Source of the DNA: Helicobacter fennelliae
GTDB taxonomy: Bacteria; Campylobacterota; Campylobacteria; Campylobacterales; Helicobacteraceae
Reading direction: 5' to 3'
Assembly: GCF_900451005.1 (NCBI RefSeq)
Contig: NZ_UGIB01000001.1
Location: 310,001-374,000, forward strand
DNA: 64,000 nt
Part shown: one piece after another, positions 1-11,088 of the stretch
How the letters are laid out: the number at the start of each line of letters is the position of its first letter
How positions within the stretch are numbered: the first letter of the stretch is position 1
Position numbers and translations under genes: made by a program
The notes under the pieces: generated by a model
The model's database searches: none
What the model was told of the DNA's origin: nothing
The model's input: only the letters and a program-made list of their open reading frames with translations

Positions 1-1275
1 CCATTCTAAGAATCTAAATTTATGTATAAAACTCTTTTTTATCTCCTCAAACTCGCCACATCGTATATCCCATTTGTTTAGCACAACAATCACGCCAAGA
101 TTGTGCTTTTGGATAATCGTGCAAATCTTTTCATCAAGCTCGTAAAATCCACTACTAGAATCCAGCACCAAAATCGCAATATCCGCACCTTCTAAGGCTT
201 TGTTTGTCCGATCGAGTGCGTATTTTTCTATACCTTCAATCCTGCCTCGTCGTCTAATGCCAGCTGTATCGACAAAGTGCAACTCATAATCCCCAACTTG
301 TATGCGCTCATCGACAGGATCGATCGTCGTCCCAGCCACAGAGCTTACCACTGATCGCTCTTTTTGCACGAGTGCGTTTAGAAGCGAGGATTTACCGACA
401 TTAACTCGCCCTACAATGCCTACACGAATGGTGTTTGGCGCGTATTCTTGGCTATCTTGGCTATTGTCCTTGGTGTGCTTATCGTGCGTTGTATCTGCGC
501 TTATGGCTGTAATTGTAGCTGTGGCAGATGATTCTAAAGATTGTTTAGATTCTAGTGATTGTGAAAATGCGCGAGAATCTATAGGTTTAGATTCTGCGGA
601 TTTAGATTCTGCAAGGTGTGTGGATTCTGCGGATTTCCCAAAATCTCTACACTTCTTGGAATCCACAGAATCTAGATTCTGCCTCATATCAGGTGCAAGT
701 GATAGTTTAGATTCTGCTTTTTGCTCGAGCATTTCTTCAAGGCTTTGGAGCAAATCCTCCCCCAAATCCGCACTTACACTTTCCTCCTCACAAAACAAAA
801 CCCCAGCAATGGCATTAAGCAAAATGCTTATCCCGCGATTATGGATAATCGAGATGAAAAACACATCTTTGAGCCCAAATTCATAAAACATATACCCCTG
901 CTCTTTTTGCGCATCGCTATCGATTTTATTGACGACCAAAAAGCAGGGCGTGTGCTTGGATAATGTATATAAAAGCCTCCGATCCTCTTGGCTTGGAATC
1001 TCCTTGCCATCGACCATATACAAGATGAGATCCGCACTCATCGCCACATGGATCGACTTTTCTTTGACTTGCGTGAAAATCTCATCGTGAGTTGTTTCTA
1101 TGCCGCCGGTATCGATGATTTTGACTTGATGATTTGAGATGAGAATCTGTGTAGCATTAATATCTCTTGTCGTGCCTCTGAAGCCAGAAGTGATTGCAAT
1201 CCTCTGCTTTGCTAAGCGATTAAAAAGCGAAGATTTGCCGACATTAGGTTTGCCGATGATGGCTATTTGTTTCAT
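1..1275 (-). CDS. der: GTPase Der (EngA), 3' end beyond window
   Basis: Ribosome-assembly GTPase with two tandem G domains. The first P-loop, GKPNVGKS, is at residues 8-15, with DTGG and NKID following; the second P-loop, GRVNVGKS, is at about residues 289-296, with DTAG and NKWD following. The ATG at 1275 has an AAGGA ribosome-binding site. The 425 codons seen are open to position 1, so the C-terminal KH-like domain is outside the window. The linker between the G domains (about residues 163-283) is much longer than in typical Der, where the second P-loop lies near residue 200. It is filled with Asp-Ser/Glu-Ser units encoded by repeated GATTCT/AGAATCT. It lies 59 bp downstream of the outer-membrane protein gene on the same strand. 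Confidence 0.95.
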   Translation of the reverse strand, partial: MKQIAIIGKPNVGKSSLFNRLAKQRIAITSGFRGTTRDINATQILISNHQVKIIDTGGIETTHDEIFTQVKEKSIHVAMSADLILYMVDGKEIPSQEDRRLLYTLSKHTPCFLVVNKIDSDAQKEQGYMFYEFGLKDVFFISIIHNRGISILLNAIAGVLFCEEESVSADLGEDLLQSLEEMLEQKAESKLSLAPDMRQNLDSVDSKKCRDFGKSAESTHLAESKSAESKPIDSRAFSQSLESKQSLESSATATITAISADTTHDKHTKDNSQDSQEYAPNTIRVGIVGRVNVGKSSLLNALVQKERSVVSSVAGTTIDPVDERIQVGDYELHFVDTAGIRRRGRIEGIEKYALDRTNKALEGADIAILVLDSSSGFYELDEKICTIIQKHNLGVIVVLNKWDIRCGEFEEIKKSFIHKFRFLEW

Positions 1276-1334
1276 TGAAGTCCTTAAAGTTTGCAAGTCT
1301 TGGAATCTAGAATCCTCCTCAACTCCTCACAACC

Positions 1335-3086
1335 CTACCAGCTAAAGCTACCGCCAAGCTTGACATTAAAATAACTTGGCAGAGAAATGCCCTCAAATGA
1401 AGCCATGTGGAGATTGCTTTGCACCGCGACATCAAGGAATCCTAAGATATTGATACCTGCGGTGAGTATCATTCCCTCATTTGAGTTGTTTCTGAAGTCA
1501 TACATACTTCCAAGCCTCAAATCCACCCATTTGAAGTCAAACAGCAGTCCACCGCCCACAACTTGAGATTTTGGTCTTGCGATTGAGAGCGTATCATTTG
1601 GCAATAAATCCGCATCAAGTGCAAGCACGATTTTATCGCTCAAAAACGTATAGCTAAGCCCAGCGCGAACTTGCGGATTGAGTGTTACTCGTTGCATATT
1701 TGTTTTGATTTTGGGGGCGTTTAGGTTTTTGGCGACAAGCCCGATACTAAAGTTTTTGGTAAATCGTGGCTGATATAAAAACCCTAAATCAATCCCAAAA
1801 GTGCGGGTTTGCTGTATATCTTTTGCATTGACATTGATATTTGATGTGAGGTTATTAAACCCACCTTGCGCATTCATCGCATATCCAAGCCCAAAGATAT
1901 ATTTCACCGCGCCACCGACTGCAAAATTTCCGATTTTGGTCTCAAATAAATGCCCATAGCCCACAGGCACTTCCGCGATTGTGACACTTGAAACATTGAG
2001 CGCGTGGTTGGCTTGATCGCTAAGTAGCGAGCTTGAGTCAAAGGTAGCTTTATCAGAATTTGTAATCGTTACACTTCCAGAGCCTACACTCACTTCAGCA
2101 TAGTTACTGCTTCCTGCGTCTATGATGATCCTATTATGTGTGTTGTCAATCCGCGCTGTCGCACTCACAAACGCACTTGGCATAATCGCCACAGAAATTG
2201 TCCCGCGTTTGGTGTTTTTGGAGCCAATGTTGATGACTAGCCCATTTTGAGTTGCGATACTGAAGTCATTTCTATGGAGGACATCATTAATGATCCCGAC
2301 ATCTTTTAGGAATTGATTAAGCGAGGGATCGGAGCTTGTGGAGAGTGTGATACCGCCCATTTTGCTAAGGATTGTGCCAAGATTCATGTTTGTATTACCT
2401 TTGCCTGCGATTTCTAGAAGTCCGCCGACATTCTCAGGCGTGAGATTATCCACAATCGTGCCGAGCAAGCCTAAACTTTCATCATTTGGATTCTGCGCTT
2501 TGGTTTTGTCAATAGAGGCTTGCAAACCCTGTTTGATCTCATCAAAAGCTGCGTTGCCTTGAGGGTTTTTTTGGATGTCTTGGACTATTTGATCTACGCC
2601 TTTAGATGTATCAACAGTTATACCATTGTTTTTTGCCACGGTATCGATATAGGTCTTGAGATCATCATCTGTTGCGCTTCCATTTGTCTTGCCTACAAGA
2701 TTTGCAAGCACATCACCCATTGCGCCACCGACAAGTGGCGTTGCTTTTGCACCTGTTGATCTTCTTACTCGAGTAGTGCCAACTGATCGCGTTGTTGTGC
2801 CATTAAAAAGTCCATTGATTTTATTTGGCATTTGCTCAAGATTATTAAAGTCGATACCCGCGATTGCAGAGAGATTTGTCTCTTTGTATCCTACGCCAAA
2901 GCTATACGCAAAGCCTGATTTTTTATTGACCGCAAGGAGTGCGGGATTATAGTAAATCGCCCATTGAGAGTTTTTGAGTGCAACGCCAGCACCGCCCATT
3001 CCAGCACTGATATTGCCCATTCCGCCAAACTCAAGCCCAAACAAACTCGAAACCAACGCTATACTTCCAAGACATATCTTTTTCAT
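1335..3086 (-). CDS. TraF_2-type (conjugal transfer TraF-like) outer-membrane protein
   Basis: A 583-residue protein with a short signal peptide (MKKICLGSIALVSSLFG) followed by a Gly-rich segment and the motif IYYNPALLA near residues 44-52. This resembles the family labelled TraF_2, related to FadL/OmpP1-type barrels, which is widespread in Campylobacterales outside any conjugation system. The C-terminal half alternates hydrophobic and polar residues and ends in Phe-Ser-Trp, consistent with a beta-barrel. The start has AAGGA 7 nt upstream. No conjugation genes lie nearby, so a role in conjugation is not supported; transport or surface function is only inferred. Confidence 0.7.
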   Translation of the reverse strand: MKKICLGSIALVSSLFGLEFGGMGNISAGMGGAGVALKNSQWAIYYNPALLAVNKKSGFAYSFGVGYKETNLSAIAGIDFNNLEQMPNKINGLFNGTTTRSVGTTRVRRSTGAKATPLVGGAMGDVLANLVGKTNGSATDDDLKTYIDTVAKNNGITVDTSKGVDQIVQDIQKNPQGNAAFDEIKQGLQASIDKTKAQNPNDESLGLLGTIVDNLTPENVGGLLEIAGKGNTNMNLGTILSKMGGITLSTSSDPSLNQFLKDVGIINDVLHRNDFSIATQNGLVINIGSKNTKRGTISVAIMPSAFVSATARIDNTHNRIIIDAGSSNYAEVSVGSGSVTITNSDKATFDSSSLLSDQANHALNVSSVTIAEVPVGYGHLFETKIGNFAVGGAVKYIFGLGYAMNAQGGFNNLTSNINVNAKDIQQTRTFGIDLGFLYQPRFTKNFSIGLVAKNLNAPKIKTNMQRVTLNPQVRAGLSYTFLSDKIVLALDADLLPNDTLSIARPKSQVVGGGLLFDFKWVDLRLGSMYDFRNNSNEGMILTAGINILGFLDVAVQSNLHMASFEGISLPSYFNVKLGGSFSW

Positions 3087-3234
3087 CGCTGATCCTTTTA
3101 GTGTTTATTTTGTTTTGTATTGAAGCATTTTAGAGTTTGTGATTTTAACATAAATTTGTTATACGCAAAATTAATTTATAATGGATTTTTGTGCTTTATT
3201 AAGAATCTAGATTCTAATTTTTATAGATTCTAAA

Positions 3235-3400
3235 TCCTCTCTTTTTAGCATATTTCAGGAAGTTTGAAATTTTTAGCCTGTGATGAACTTCTATGTTACA
3301 CTTTTTTGTGTTTTTGCTTGCCTAAAATTTCTACACAACCCTGACTAAATCTGCCTAAAAATAGAGGATTTTTTAATGCTTGCTTGTGTTTGCATAGAAT
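3235..3400 (+). repeat. Intergenic repeat family A, copy 1
   Basis: A roughly 165-bp sequence recognisable by the string TTTGAAATTTTTAGCCTG, then CTTTTTTGTGTTTTTGCTTG, then TTTCTACACAACCCTGAC. Related copies are at 7739-7916, 42161-42360, 45466-45575 and 49520-49720, plus an inverted copy at about 33435-33600. Copies differ by substitutions and by an optional segment of about 30 bp near the 5' end. No transposase is attached. Confidence 0.85.
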
Positions 3401-3550
3401 TAAAACTTGTCATCAGCTTATAGCGAGTGAAACGAACGAAGAATCCAAAAATAAATTGTCATCGCGAGGCTTCCACTAGGAAGTCGTGGCAATCTATTTT
3501 GACTGGATTGCTTCGTCCTATCGTCCTCGCAATGACGGGAGTGTAGGCTT

Positions 3551-4869
<1,319 letters not shown>

Positions 4870-4926
4870 TTAACCAAAACTTATATAAAAAATCTATAAA
4901 ATCAAAGAGAATCTTTGTGGTTTTGT

Positions 4927-4932
4927 TATAAT
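4927..4932 (+). promoter_or_regulatory. Sigma-70-type -10 element for ppc
   Basis: A perfect TATAAT preceded by T-rich DNA, 42 bp upstream of the ppc ATG, with GAAGGA just before the start. No clear -35 box is seen, which is usual for Helicobacter housekeeping promoters. Confidence 0.55.
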
Positions 4933-4974
4933 AGATTCCCAAACAATCAATCAAAGTGACTTTGAAGGAATATC

Positions 4975-7695
4975 ATGAATCAGCATTTTTTTGACCAGCA
5001 AGCATTGGATAAGGAAATTACATTTATCTCGGATCTTATTATCGAGATGTTGCAAGAAGTTGATAGCGAAGTATGCGAGTATTTTTTGAAGCTCAACCAA
5101 GAAGTGCTAAAAAATCAAAACGACTTTCATCACATCAAAGAAATGCTTGATACAATCTCGCGCTCAGGCAAGACCTTTGAAGTCATCAAGGCATTTTCGC
5201 TGTATAATATCCTTATTAATATCGTTGAAGAGCGATTTAATATTGATGCCAAAGAAAGCCTTGAGCGCATCAAAGTCGCGTATGAAAGCCTTTTGCTAGA
5301 GGGGTTTGATAAGATTGATTTAGATAAGATTCTAGAATCTATGGAGTTTTATCCAGTATTTACAGCTCACCCCACAGAATCTAGGCGCAGGACATTTCTT
5401 GAAGCGCATTATGAGATCACGCAGGATTTATATAAAGTCTTTGAGCTTGGGGATCTAAAAGCCAAAGCCCATATCCAATACCGCTTGCGTTTATTGTGGC
5501 AAACACACCTTGTAGGAAGCGAAAAACTTGAAGTGCTTTTTGAGCTTGATAATTTGTTGTTTATTGTTGAGAATTCTATACTTCCAGCAAGCCAAAAAGT
5601 GCTTTGCTATATCGAAAATATGCTCCAAAAGCCACTCACACACTCGCCTATCCACTTAGGAAGCTGGATAGGTGGCGATAGAGATGGGAATCCATTTGTT
5701 ACAAATGAGCTGATGACTGAAGTGATGAAAACCCAGCACAAAGTGATTATAAATTTTTATATCCAAAAACTCCGCATTCTCGCGCGTGAGCTCTCTATTT
5801 CTGCGGATTTCTGCAAAATCAGCAAAGCCCTTCAAGCCTCACTTCAAAAAGAATCAAATGAGCTCAAAGGGCATGCCCTACGAGTGCATCAAGGCGAGCC
5901 TTTTCGTGCAAAGCTGTATCTGATGATAAAAAAGCTACAAAACAGACTTATTTTTGTCAATGCCCCAAGCTCTGTGGATTTTACTTATAATCAACCAAAA
6001 GAATTGATTGAAGATATTGATATGCTTATTGATTGTCTTGATGAGACTTCAGCGACTTATTTAAGAGAGTTTAGGCGGTATGTTTTGCTTGGTGGATTCC
6101 ACCTTATGCAGCTTGATTTTAGAGAGCACAAAGATGTATTCGCGCAGGCAATTAGTGAGATTTTTTGCTTGCTTGGAATCTGTGATAATGACTTCATCTC
6201 CTATCGTGAAGAAAAAAAGCTTGAGATTCTAAGCTTAGCCCTTGATATGCCAAAGGTAGAATTTGGCGAGATCATCGATAGTTTAAGTGAATCAACCCAA
6301 AATGTGATCGAGATTTTTATGCGTATTGTCTGGGGCAAAAAATACATCAGCGATGGGATATTGCAAACCTTTATCCTCTCAATGACAACTGATGCAAGTG
6401 ATTTGCTTGGTGTGCTGTGGTTTGCCAAACAAAGCGGACTTTGGAAACCGAGCAAAGATAGCAAAGATGACAAAACTAATGACTCCAAACAAAGAGCCAA
6501 AATCGCTATAACCCCGCTTTTTGAGACGATTAACGACTTAGAGCGCGCAGGAAGCATAATGCAAACGCTCGTGCATAACAAACACTACGCACACTATCTC
6601 AAAGACATCAAAATGCGCCAAGAAATTATGGTCGGATATTCGGATTCTAGCAAAGATGGCGGAATCTTCACGAGCAATTATAGCCTATATCATGCGATCT
6701 CTTCACTCAAAGCCTTAGAAGATAAGCTTGGCGTGCATTTTGTGCTCTTTCATGGACGCGGTGGAAGTGTGAGTCGTGGCGGTGGCACACTTGAGGGCGC
6801 GCTTTTGGCTTCTCCGCCAAAAAGCGTGCAAGGCTTCCTAAAAACAACTGAACAAGGCGAAATGATAAGCTCCAAATACCTCAATATCTCATCAGCGCAA
6901 TTTTTCCTCGCCTCGACAATGGCAGCATTACTCAAAAAATCAAGCTATGATGCGTTTTGCTCCGATGAGATTCCAAGTAGTGCAAACATCAAATGCTCAA
7001 TCAGCCCGCAGCACAGCACGCTTTTGGAGCACATCTCTCAAGCCTCATACGCAACATATCGCAAGCTTGTGTATGAAAGCAAAGGATTTATTGAATATTT
7101 CAAAGCAGTAACGCCTATTTATTTTATCCAGCAGCTTAATCTCGGCTCGCGTCCTAGCAAAAGAAAAGACACAATGCGGATTGAGGATTTGCGCGCGATT
7201 CCTTGGGTGTTTGCTTGGACGCAAAACCGCACGATTCTTCCTGCGTGGTATGGGCTAGGAAGTGGATTGGAAGCAATTGGTGATATTGAGATTCTGCGAC
7301 AATGCTACAAAGAATCTGAATTTTTCGCTGCGACAATCAGCAATATCTCACAAGCTTTTCTTAAAGTCGATTTGCCTATTGCTAAGCATTACAATGCTTT
7401 TATGAGCGATAGCCAAACTTGCGAGACAATCTGGCAAATGATTACTGAAGAATACACAAAAACTCTGCGATTTCTTATCCAAATCCGCGGTGAAAGCGAG
7501 CTTTTGGATAGTGAGCCGACATTACGCAAATCTATTTTATTGCGTAATGCTTCAGTTACCGCGCTCAATCTCCTTCAAATAGAACTCATCAAAAAATATA
7601 ACGCTTCAAACTATGATGAGCAAAAACAGCGAATCATGAAGCAAATCCACTCAACAATCGTGGGTATCGCTCAAGGGTTGCGTAATACCGGGTGA
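4975..7695 (+). CDS. ppc: Phosphoenolpyruvate carboxylase
   Basis: Anaplerotic carboxylation of PEP to oxaloacetate. It has 906 residues, full length for the family. Catalytic motifs are visible: TAHPTES (catalytic His at about residue 132), GGDRDGNPFVT, VGYSDSSKDGG and FHGRGGSVSRGGG. The protein ends in the canonical RNTG, whose terminal Gly reaches the active site. RBS is GAAGGA. A stretch of Lys/Asp/Ser residues (KDSKDDKTNDSKQ) interrupts the region after the VLWFAKQSGLWKP segment. It is transcribed alone, divergently from ilvC. Confidence 0.97.
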   Translation: MNQHFFDQQALDKEITFISDLIIEMLQEVDSEVCEYFLKLNQEVLKNQNDFHHIKEMLDTISRSGKTFEVIKAFSLYNILINIVEERFNIDAKESLERIKVAYESLLLEGFDKIDLDKILESMEFYPVFTAHPTESRRRTFLEAHYEITQDLYKVFELGDLKAKAHIQYRLRLLWQTHLVGSEKLEVLFELDNLLFIVENSILPASQKVLCYIENMLQKPLTHSPIHLGSWIGGDRDGNPFVTNELMTEVMKTQHKVIINFYIQKLRILARELSISADFCKISKALQASLQKESNELKGHALRVHQGEPFRAKLYLMIKKLQNRLIFVNAPSSVDFTYNQPKELIEDIDMLIDCLDETSATYLREFRRYVLLGGFHLMQLDFREHKDVFAQAISEIFCLLGICDNDFISYREEKKLEILSLALDMPKVEFGEIIDSLSESTQNVIEIFMRIVWGKKYISDGILQTFILSMTTDASDLLGVLWFAKQSGLWKPSKDSKDDKTNDSKQRAKIAITPLFETINDLERAGSIMQTLVHNKHYAHYLKDIKMRQEIMVGYSDSSKDGGIFTSNYSLYHAISSLKALEDKLGVHFVLFHGRGGSVSRGGGTLEGALLASPPKSVQGFLKTTEQGEMISSKYLNISSAQFFLASTMAALLKKSSYDAFCSDEIPSSANIKCSISPQHSTLLEHISQASYATYRKLVYESKGFIEYFKAVTPIYFIQQLNLGSRPSKRKDTMRIEDLRAIPWVFAWTQNRTILPAWYGLGSGLEAIGDIEILRQCYKESEFFAATISNISQAFLKVDLPIAKHYNAFMSDSQTCETIWQMITEEYTKTLRFLIQIRGESELLDSEPTLRKSILLRNASVTALNLLQIELIKKYNASNYDEQKQRIMKQIHSTIVGIAQGLRNTG

Positions 7696-7738
7696 TTTGA
7701 ATTAAGCAAAGCTAGATTCTAGAATCTAATTTCCATAG

Positions 7739-7916
7739 ATTCTAAATCCTCCCTTTTTAGCGTATTTCATGGAGTTTGAAATTTTTAGCCTGCGATGAAC
7801 TTCTATGTTATACTTTTTTGTGTTTTTGCTTGTCTAAAAATTTCTACACAACCCTGACTAAATCTGCCTAAAAAATAGAGAATTTCTTTATACTCGCTAG
7901 TGTTTGTATAGAATCT
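7739..7916 (+). repeat. Intergenic repeat family A, copy 2
   Basis: Same core as the copy at 3235-3400 (TTTGAAATTTTTAGCCTGCG, CTTTTTTGTGTTTTTGCTTG, TTTCTACACAACCCTGAC), followed directly by the hairpin family B. The order A then B is repeated at several intergenic sites. Confidence 0.85.
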
Positions 7917-7940
7917 ACTAGAATCTATATCATTTTTATT

Positions 7941-8068
7941 GTCATTGCAAAGCCCTTTAGGGCTGTGGCAATCTATTTTGCTGGATTGCTCCGGCTTCAT
8001 GCCTCGCAATTGAGGGAGCAAGCTTGTCATTGCGAGCAAAAATGAAAATTTTTTGCGTGGCAATCCAT
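7941..8068 (+). repeat. Two GTCATTGCGAG hairpin repeats (family B)
   Basis: The unit at 7941-7975 has inner stem AGCCCT/AGGGCT. The unit at 8025-8068 has inner stem GCAAAAA/TTTTTTGC. Arms are the same as at 3459-3592. They are separated by a spacer containing an inverted CTCGCAATTGAGG. Confidence 0.8.
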
Positions 8069-8088
8069 AAAAATCTACTTTTTGATTT

Positions 8089-9342
8089 TTAGATTCTAGA
8101 ATCTAACAACACACTCAACAACGCCTGCAATGTCTCTTCCAATCGCTCCAAATCAAGCATCGCCACATCAGGCTTATAAGACAAAAGATCTTGTTTGATA
8201 TGATTAATTTGGCTTGATTGCTGCAGTGTCGCAGCTTTTTGAAGCACATCTTGCAAATCCCAAATGCTTGTATGGCTAAAGCCAAAAGATTCCATATATT
8301 GCTCAATAAGCAAAAATAAAATATCCTGCCAATGTGCTTTTTGAGATTTGGTTTGCGCAAGGCTTAAGAGTTTATCGCAAAATGGCGTAAGTGATTTGAC
8401 TTTTGATAAGATTCCCGTGCTTGCAATCTGGGTATTTATCATCACACTTAAATTTGTCGGCGCACTATTTGCAGTAAGCTCTTGGGCGAGCATAAAGCGC
8501 AAAAAAGCATTTACTTTTTGGCGCAATGGCTCAAGCAAGGATTCTGGTGAATGATAAAAAGTAAAACTCCTGCCTTGATATTTACCAAAAGCGCGCATTG
8601 TGTCAAGATAGCCAAGCTGTATATTGTGCTTGATAGAATCTTGCGTAAAATCAAGCATTGTGCCAAGATTCATAGAAGGCTTGATATGCGTTACAAGCGG
8701 GTTTATGTCATATTTTGTTTGAAACTCTGGATTGAGCGAAATAGCAATCACCTCACTTGCTCCCATTTTGAATGCCAAATCAATAGGTAAATTATCATAA
8801 TACCCGCCATCAATATAGCTTTTGCCATCAATCTCATATATCGGAAAAGCCGGAAAACACGATGCAGAGGCGAGAATCCATTTGGGTAGGTAGCCTTTTT
8901 TGATGTGCTGTTTTGTGATTTCACGGGGCGTGAGTGAAGGCACTTCCAAGCACACAAGCCCAAAATCAATGCGAGAATCTTGTAGCCTCTGCCAATCAAG
9001 ATATTTTTCAAGGATATGCTGAAGCGGTGCGGTATCCATACCTTTATTGTGTGCGTAGGATTTGAGAAAAGGAATGATTTTTTGCGTATTTTCAAAATAA
9101 TAATCAATCTTTGAAGTCCAATTTAAGCCATTATTTAAAACAGAATCTATATCAATGTGCTGCCATAGGGTTTTGAGCTGTGAGAAATCACCCTGCGTAA
9201 TGATAGCACCATTAAGCGCGCCGATACTCACGCCAACAACCATATCAAACTCGACTCCAAGCTCACATAATGCCTGATATGCTCCAACTTGATATGCTCC
9301 TTTTGAGCCTCCTCCACCCAAAACAAGCGCGCGCTTTGTCAT
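8089..9342 (-). CDS. Patatin-like phospholipase (RssA type)
   Basis: Predicted Ser-Asp dyad lipid acyl hydrolase. The oxyanion loop GGGGSKG is at residues 9-15, the nucleophile motif GVSIG has Ser39, and the catalytic Asp lies in DGGYYDN. It has 417 residues from the ATG at 9342. An upstream GTG at 9354 is possible, but the ATG overlaps the pgpA stop in the TGATG arrangement typical of translational coupling. The stop codon lies within AGATTCTAGAATCT. Last gene of the overlapping operon with pgpA and pgi, so a link to phospholipid turnover is plausible. Substrate unknown. Confidence 0.85.
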   Translation of the reverse strand: MTKRALVLGGGGSKGAYQVGAYQALCELGVEFDMVVGVSIGALNGAIITQGDFSQLKTLWQHIDIDSVLNNGLNWTSKIDYYFENTQKIIPFLKSYAHNKGMDTAPLQHILEKYLDWQRLQDSRIDFGLVCLEVPSLTPREITKQHIKKGYLPKWILASASCFPAFPIYEIDGKSYIDGGYYDNLPIDLAFKMGASEVIAISLNPEFQTKYDINPLVTHIKPSMNLGTMLDFTQDSIKHNIQLGYLDTMRAFGKYQGRSFTFYHSPESLLEPLRQKVNAFLRFMLAQELTANSAPTNLSVMINTQIASTGILSKVKSLTPFCDKLLSLAQTKSQKAHWQDILFLLIEQYMESFGFSHTSIWDLQDVLQKAATLQQSSQINHIKQDLLSYKPDVAMLDLERLEETLQALLSVLLDSRI

Positions 9343-9818
9343 CACAGAATCCACAAATTAGGCGATAGATCAAAATACGCAAAGATTTTGAGAAGCAAAA
9401 GTGTCGCAATCCCGCCCAAAAATCCAGCCAAAACATCATCAAGCACGACACCCAAACCGCCCTTAACTTGCCTATCAATCCGCCCAATAACAGAAGGTTT
9501 CCAAATATCAAAAATCCTAAAAAACACAAACGCGCCAATCACACCAATAATGCTTAGCCCAGCTATTGCCATTGCTATCCAAACCCCCACAAGCTCATCA
9601 ATCACAATCCATTTTTCATCATGCGTTTGAGAGGATTTCTCAAAAATATCAATCTCGCGTATCGCAATCACTCCAAGCAAGCACGCAAGCAAAAAAAGCG
9701 TATGCACCGAATAATATAAAAGTGGCAACCCCAAAAAAACAGATACCAAACTTCCTATTGTTCCGGGAGCTTTGGGGCATTTTCCGCTATATAAAACGCT
9801 TAGAAATAAAATCCTCAA
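9342..9818 (-). CDS. pgpA: Phosphatidylglycerophosphatase A
   Basis: Removes phosphate from phosphatidylglycerophosphate to give phosphatidylglycerol. It has 158 residues with several membrane segments. It carries the family motifs GKCPKAPGTIGSL near the N-terminus and VIDELVG in the middle, plus DDVLAGFLGG near the C-terminus. The start is TTG at 9818, overlapping the pgi stop (TTGA). Sits between pgi and the patatin gene in one operon. Confidence 0.9.
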   Translation of the reverse strand: MRILFLSVLYSGKCPKAPGTIGSLVSVFLGLPLLYYSVHTLFLLACLLGVIAIREIDIFEKSSQTHDEKWIVIDELVGVWIAMAIAGLSIIGVIGAFVFFRIFDIWKPSVIGRIDRQVKGGLGVVLDDVLAGFLGGIATLLLLKIFAYFDLSPNLWIL

Positions 9819-11068
9819 AACATTTCTCGCAATCGTTTTTTGCCAAATTCTACGCCGGGCTGATCGTAGGTATTAATCCCAAATACAGCTCCCGCACACG
9901 AAGTAAGTAGCTCAAAATACATAATCAACGCCCCAACACTTGCCTCATCTAAAGACTCAAGTGTGATTAAATCCGTAGGAATGCCCTCAGCCTTTAGCGT
10001 CTCCATTGTGGCTTTTTGCTGGAGATTGAGTAATGTAAGAAAACTTGTAGCATTCACAAAATCGCTAGATTCTAGATATGGAAGCGAAATATTAGGAATT
10101 TTTGGCTCTAAGAAGCATTGCTGATTGATTGTTAGAAATGTTACGCTTTTATTCATCACGCCTTGCACGATAAGCTGCAAAGATGAATGCTGATCGATAC
10201 TTCCTATCAAAGCTAATGGCGTGAGTCCGACTTTTTGGTTATGCGCATTAAGCTTGCCTAAGCTCTCCGCCCAAAGCTGCACATACCAAAGATTAAAATC
10301 CCTAAACACGCTTGAATACGAAAATAGCACATTAATTGGCAATGTTTGATAATTTTTGGCTAAGAAAAATGCTTTGTGTAAGAGGTGATCGTGCTTCCTT
10401 GCAAAAAAACCTTCGACAAATGCTTTTGCGCCATTAAGTATGCGTTGCGTATCAAATCCAAGAATCATCAATGGCAAAATCCCAACAGAGCTCAAAACCG
10501 AAAATCGCCCGCCGACATTTTTGTCGATACATATCACAGGAATATTTTTTGATTTGGCAAGATGAAAAAGTGGCGAATCCTCATCGGTAATACAAGCAAG
10601 ATGAGAGGCATTAATATCAAAAAGCGAGAATCTAGCGACAATATATTTAAACAAAGATGAAGTCTCAATGGTTGTGCCTGATTTAGAAATCACAATAAAA
10701 AGCGTTTCTTTGATATTGAGTGTATCAAGGACTTTGTGCGAATGCACTGGATCTGTATGCTCTAAGAATTGCAAATGAATATTTTTGCGATTTGGAAGAT
10801 GAGAGAGTGCAGAATCTATAGCCCTTAGCCCAAGCGAGCTTCCGCCAATGCCTACGATAATGAGATTTTTAATCTCCAAAAACGCTGGATTCTGCGCCAA
10901 AAGCAAAGCAGAATCTTTGATAGCCCTATCCTCAAAGGGCAGATGATAATAGCCACTTTTGCGCTCATCTCTTTCGTGTGTAATAGCCTCAAAGACAGAA
11001 TCTAAATCGCTTTTGTCTGGATAGATAAAAGATGATTGTGTATCAAAACAAGATGTGAATTTCAACAT
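9815..11068 (-). CDS. pgi: Glucose-6-phosphate isomerase (short form)
   Basis: Interconverts glucose 6-phosphate and fructose 6-phosphate. Motifs VGIGGSSLG, SKSGTTIET and GGRFSVLSSVG are present. At 417 residues it is the short form known from Campylobacter, not the roughly 545-residue form of H. pylori. The ATG at 11068 has GGAG upstream and is preferred to a TTG at 11080. It follows gapA by 20 bp in the same operon. Confidence 0.93.
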   Translation of the reverse strand: MLKFTSCFDTQSSFIYPDKSDLDSVFEAITHERDERKSGYYHLPFEDRAIKDSALLLAQNPAFLEIKNLIIVGIGGSSLGLRAIDSALSHLPNRKNIHLQFLEHTDPVHSHKVLDTLNIKETLFIVISKSGTTIETSSLFKYIVARFSLFDINASHLACITDEDSPLFHLAKSKNIPVICIDKNVGGRFSVLSSVGILPLMILGFDTQRILNGAKAFVEGFFARKHDHLLHKAFFLAKNYQTLPINVLFSYSSVFRDFNLWYVQLWAESLGKLNAHNQKVGLTPLALIGSIDQHSSLQLIVQGVMNKSVTFLTINQQCFLEPKIPNISLPYLESSDFVNATSFLTLLNLQQKATMETLKAEGIPTDLITLESLDEASVGALIMYFELLTSCAGAVFGINTYDQPGVEFGKKRLREMF

Positions 11069-11088
11069 ATAACGCTCCAAACCTCAAA

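Larger units (their letters stand above)
7696..8088. other. Repeat-filled intergenic region between convergent genes
   Basis: This 393-bp spacer between ppc and the patatin gene has an AGATTCTAGAATCT palindrome directly after ppc, a family A repeat, and two family B hairpins. No coding region is supported. Confidence 0.8.

Noticed and set aside
7803..8063. Minus-strand 86-codon frame with FLGRFSQGCVEI
   Set aside because: It lies wholly inside repeat families A and B; the same peptide fragment appears at 42253-42447 only because the repeat recurs. No RBS and no conserved protein features.
9343..9354. GTG start of the patatin gene at 9354
   Set aside because: The ATG at 9342 overlaps the pgpA stop in TGATG and gives a normal N-terminus immediately before the oxyanion loop.
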